Part shown: in pieces, positions 61,220 to 64,000 of the stretch
How the letters are laid out: each line of letters opens with the position of its first letter
How positions within the stretch are numbered: position 1 is the stretch's first letter
Assembly: GCA_950097015.1 (NCBI GenBank)
Contig: CATNEN010000033.1
Span: 992,001 to 1,056,000 of the forward strand
Source: Macrostomum hystrix
Taxonomy: Eukaryota > Platyhelminthes > Macrostomidae
Length of the DNA stretch: 64,000 nt
Direction of reading: 5' to 3'
Made by a program: the position numbers and the translations under genes
The notes under the pieces: model-generated
What the model was told of the DNA's origin: nothing
The model's database searches: none
Seen by the model: only the letters and a program-made list of their open reading frames with translations

Positions 61220-64000
61220 ATGGAGGATGCAGCAAAGTCCAACTCGAAGCTTCTGACTCTAGGCGAGCCGTTTCGGCAGTCCAAGACGGACGACTCGCGG
61301 GTCTCCTGGCTGGCGATTCCAGCCAAGTTGACCCTGCTGCCAGCCACAGCAGCTGCCGCCACGACCGCTGTGGCAGTGGGCGATCGTCACTGTCTATTGC
61401 TGACATCCGACGGCGAAGTGCTAGACTATGGCGAAGAGGACACATCCGACGAGTTCGAGTTCGTGCGGGTGCCGGGTCTCGCCGAACTGACAGCGGACTC
61501 GAAGGTGACGCAGATGTCAGCAGGCGGGAATCACTCCATGGCGCTGACCTCAGACGGTCACGTCCTGGCCTGGGGCGACAACAGCTTCGGCCAGCTCGGC
61601 CCGAGGCCGGACGAGCCGGCAGATCGGATGCTACGTGCCGGTCTGGTATCGCCGCTGCTGGGCCATCGAGCGGTGCAAGTTGCAGCCGGCGGCAGCCACA
61701 GCCTCGTGCTGACCGCCGACCACCGGGTGTTCGCATTCGGTGACAACTCGCTGGGCCAGCTGGGCCGCGGCCACTGCCAGCCGGGCTCGGGGCTGGCCCC
61801 GGTGCGCCGTTTGGCCGGACTGCCGGTGCGCCAGATCGCTTGCGGCAGCCGGCACAGCTTCGCCTTGTCGCACAGCGCAGTCCTGTTTGGCTGGGGCTGC
61901 AACCAGCGCGGACAGCTCGGCTGCGGCATTGAGGAAGGCGCCACCAGCACTCAGGCGCTGCCTGTCGAGTGTGCCTCCCTGCGCAACAGACGAGTGCGTC
62001 GGATTGCATGCGGCGCGGAGCACACAGCCGCCGTTACGGCAGACGGCGGCATCTTCACCTTCGGCGCCGGTGACTCCGGCCAGCTGGGACACGGCTCAAC
62101 CGCTAGCGAGCCGCTGCCACGTCAGATTGCCGATCTGATGGGCTCGGAGGTGATTTCAGCCGCCTGCGGCACCGCTGCCACCTATGCCTGCTGTCGGGGC
62201 GGCCGCGTGTATGCGTTTGGCGCTGTTGGGCCTTCGGCCTGCGTCCGGGAGCGGCCATGGCCGGTCACTCTCGGCGGCGGCGGCAAGGGCGATGTCGAAA
62301 TCGCCGCTGGAGGCAAGCGGGCGATCCTGCACTTCGGCAGCCTGTCGGTTTCGAAGCTTTCGTCTACACCAGACGGCCTACTTTCACTGGACGCCTGCAG
62401 TCCGGAGACCGACTGGTCGGGTGCCCTGGCAGCCGCGGCCTGCCCCGCAGCCTATGCGCGCGCTTTTCTGCTGCCGGACAGTGAACACGAAAATCCCCGT
62501 CCGGGAACACATGGCATTGACCTGGACGCTGCCGCTGACTTTCTGCAGCAGCGGCTGGGCGCTGCCGCGGCCGCTGTGCCGGAGCGCCGTCGGGAGCTGC
62601 TGGCGGCGCAGACCGATCTACTGACCGACCTGATCGAGCGCGAGGAAGCCCAGCTTGCTGACGCTGAATGCCTCCGGCTGCTGCTGCTGCTGCCGCTCAC
62701 AGCGGACTTCGAATCTCCGGGACCGCTGCAGACCGCACTGGCGGACCTGGCACTGCGGCTGCCGCGGCCGCTAGCCACAGTCTTTCTCAGCTGGATCTTG
62801 GACCTCCGGTTGCGCCACTTCGCGCGCCTTGTCCGCTGCCTCGTCCGGGCGGCTCAGGACGCGCTGGTCTCGAACGTTGAGGCCACGGAGGCGGCGAAGG
62901 CTGACGCCGAGGAGCAGCGGATCAAACGCCTGCGGCCCTGCCTTGACTTTCTAAAACGTCTGCACGCGATTAATGCAAATCGGCGAGACCGCTTGGCCCC
63001 GGCATCTTTCCACTTGACAGAAATACGCGAGCGAGTGTCTTTAGAGAACGACTACCGCTCGTGGACCGAGAACCGGAACCAGTTCAGCTTTTTGAAGTAT
63101 CCGTTTGTCTTCGACGGCCCAGCCAAGATGGAACTGTTGAAGGCGGACGCCCGTTTGCAGATGGAGCAGGCCTTTCGCGAGGCCATGATGTTCAACCTGT
63201 TCCAGGGCTTCACCTTCGGAGCCATCTTTGACATGCGCAGCCCCTTCCTGGTGCTGCGCGTGGCGCGCCAAGCCTTGATCCAGGACGCCATCGTCAGCCT
63301 CAGCACCTGCCACCCGGCTGAGCTGAAGAAGCCGCTGCGAATCACCTTTAAAGGCGAGGAGGCGGTCGACGAGGGCGGCCTGACCAAGGAGTTCTTCCTG
63401 TTGATATTTCGCCAAATCCTCGACCCAGTGTACGGCATGTTCACCAACTTCGACTCCAACCTCGTCTGGTTCAATCACGGTACCCTGGAGAGCCCGGAGA
63501 ACTTCAGCCTCATCGGCACGCTGCTTGGGCTGGCAATCTACAACAGCATCTTGGCGGCGGTGCCCTTCCCAATGGCCCTATTCAAGAAGCTGCTGCGCCA
63601 GCCGGTCTCTCTGGATGATCTCAAGGAGCTCGACCCGACAGTTGGGCGCAGTCTGCAGTCTCTGTTGGACGCGGACTCGGCCGACTCCGTTGACCAACTC
63701 GAGTTAAACTTCGAGATTGAGACGAAGATGTTCGATCACGTGCAACGCGTGCCGCTGTCTGTCAACCCGGAGGACCGCGTCACCCTCGTCAACCGCGAGT
63801 CCTACGTGACGGCCTACGTGGATTTCATGCTGAACCGCAGCTGCCGCGAAGCTTTCGAAGCGTTCCAGGCTGGCTTCGAGCGTGCCTGCGGCAGCCCCGT
63901 CCTGCCGTTGCTGGAGCCGCAGGAGCTGCAGGCGATCATCAACGGCGAGACCAGCTGCTTCGACTGGGACCAGCTGGAGCAGGGCGCGCTCTACGTGAAC
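61220..64000 (+). CDS. HERC4: HERC3/4-type E3 ubiquitin ligase: RCC1-like repeats plus HECT (cut by window end)
   Basis: One open frame of 927 codons from ATG 61220 to the last base, no intron. Residues about 45-370 form the RCC1-like propeller, with repeat cores such as SAGGNHSMALTSDGHVLAWG, DNSFGQLG, AACG/ACGSRHSFAL and FGAGDSGQLGHG. A helical spacer follows. The HECT domain starts near residue 660 (NLFQGFTFGAIFDMRSPFLV, KGEEAVDEGGLTKEFFLLIF, LDPVYGMFTNFDSNLVWFNH, FSLIGTLLGLAIYNSI). The catalytic Cys lies in the last 100 or so residues of HECT domains, so it falls outside the window. Overall length (927 plus about 120) fits HERC3/HERC4. The start has a good context (GCAGCCATGG). Confidence 0.92.
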   Translation, partial: MEDAAKSNSKLLTLGEPFRQSKTDDSRVSWLAIPAKLTLLPATAAAATTAVAVGDRHCLLLTSDGEVLDYGEEDTSDEFEFVRVPGLAELTADSKVTQMSAGGNHSMALTSDGHVLAWGDNSFGQLGPRPDEPADRMLRAGLVSPLLGHRAVQVAAGGSHSLVLTADHRVFAFGDNSLGQLGRGHCQPGSGLAPVRRLAGLPVRQIACGSRHSFALSHSAVLFGWGCNQRGQLGCGIEEGATSTQALPVECASLRNRRVRRIACGAEHTAAVTADGGIFTFGAGDSGQLGHGSTASEPLPRQIADLMGSEVISAACGTAATYACCRGGRVYAFGAVGPSACVRERPWPVTLGGGGKGDVEIAAGGKRAILHFGSLSVSKLSSTPDGLLSLDACSPETDWSGALAAAACPAAYARAFLLPDSEHENPRPGTHGIDLDAAADFLQQRLGAAAAAVPERRRELLAAQTDLLTDLIEREEAQLADAECLRLLLLLPLTADFESPGPLQTALADLALRLPRPLATVFLSWILDLRLRHFARLVRCLVRAAQDALVSNVEATEAAKADAEEQRIKRLRPCLDFLKRLHAINANRRDRLAPASFHLTEIRERVSLENDYRSWTENRNQFSFLKYPFVFDGPAKMELLKADARLQMEQAFREAMMFNLFQGFTFGAIFDMRSPFLVLRVARQALIQDAIVSLSTCHPAELKKPLRITFKGEEAVDEGGLTKEFFLLIFRQILDPVYGMFTNFDSNLVWFNHGTLESPENFSLIGTLLGLAIYNSILAAVPFPMALFKKLLRQPVSLDDLKELDPTVGRSLQSLLDADSADSVDQLELNFEIETKMFDHVQRVPLSVNPEDRVTLVNRESYVTAYVDFMLNRSCREAFEAFQAGFERACGSPVLPLLEPQELQAIINGETSCFDWDQLEQGALYVN

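Noticed and set aside
61116-62009. Minus-strand ORF of 297 codons
   Set aside because: Antisense shadow of the HERC RCC1 repeats; Arg/Ser/Pro-rich composition typical of the reverse of GC-rich exons.

Overview
The window reads as animal nuclear DNA. Genes are split by spliceosomal introns with GT..AG borders, exons are GC-rich, and the surrounding DNA is AT-rich. The intact LTR retrotransposon belongs to the CsRn1 branch of Ty3/gypsy, which is common in flatworms, and several genes have a splice acceptor only a few bases upstream of the ATG, as expected with spliced-leader trans-splicing. I infer a free-living flatworm, possibly Macrostomum-like, with moderate confidence. No bacterial operons, rRNA or tRNA genes were seen.

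Layout. 1-1007 (+) is the 3' end of a gene with a class C GPCR-like tail. 3655-6104 (-) is TAF6. 7200-8237 (-) is ANKRD49-like. 9574-12204 (-) is the mitochondrial acyl carrier protein NDUFAB1, assembled from three exons. 14062-15674 (-) is APH1. 16675-19191 (-) is alpha-methylacyl-CoA racemase. 22704-23783 (-) is an intronless CEP57-family gene lying between two large satellite arrays. 29012-32834 (-) is CCDC6. 37223-37432 (-) is a small unknown ORF. 38206-39883 (+) is a PAF-acetylhydrolase lacking its first exon. 42512-43972 (-) is a TMEM134/TMEM230-family protein. 46033-50391 is a complete CsRn1-type retrotransposon. 53717-55680 (+) is DCUN1D lacking its first exon. 61220-64000 (+) is a HERC-type HECT ubiquitin ligase cut off by the window end. 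These are unrelated housekeeping and signalling genes that do not form one pathway, although DCUN1D (cullin neddylation) and HERC (HECT ligase) are both ubiquitin-system genes.

The striking feature is tandem repetition. About twenty arrays of 18-34 bp units (plus one longer degenerate set) total roughly 19 kb by adding the spans listed here. Nearly every gene has at least one, in its largest intron or directly against its 5' or 3' end, and almost every array has its own unit. The exception is the 22-bp and 20-bp arrays flanking CEP57, which share a core. The 20-bp array (about 4 kb) keeps perfect 20-bp register for about 3.6 kb and contains a 360-bp higher-order repeat. The 31-bp array (3.8 kb) contains a 620-bp internal duplication.

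Other mobile DNA: two related 250-280 bp elements with terminal inverted repeats and 8-bp target duplications; a third short element with a perfect 8-bp duplication; a 641-bp TIR element inside the NDUFAB1 intron; two tRNA-derived SINE-like elements inside introns; a transposase helix-turn-helix fragment; and a broken FLYWCH zinc-finger copy.
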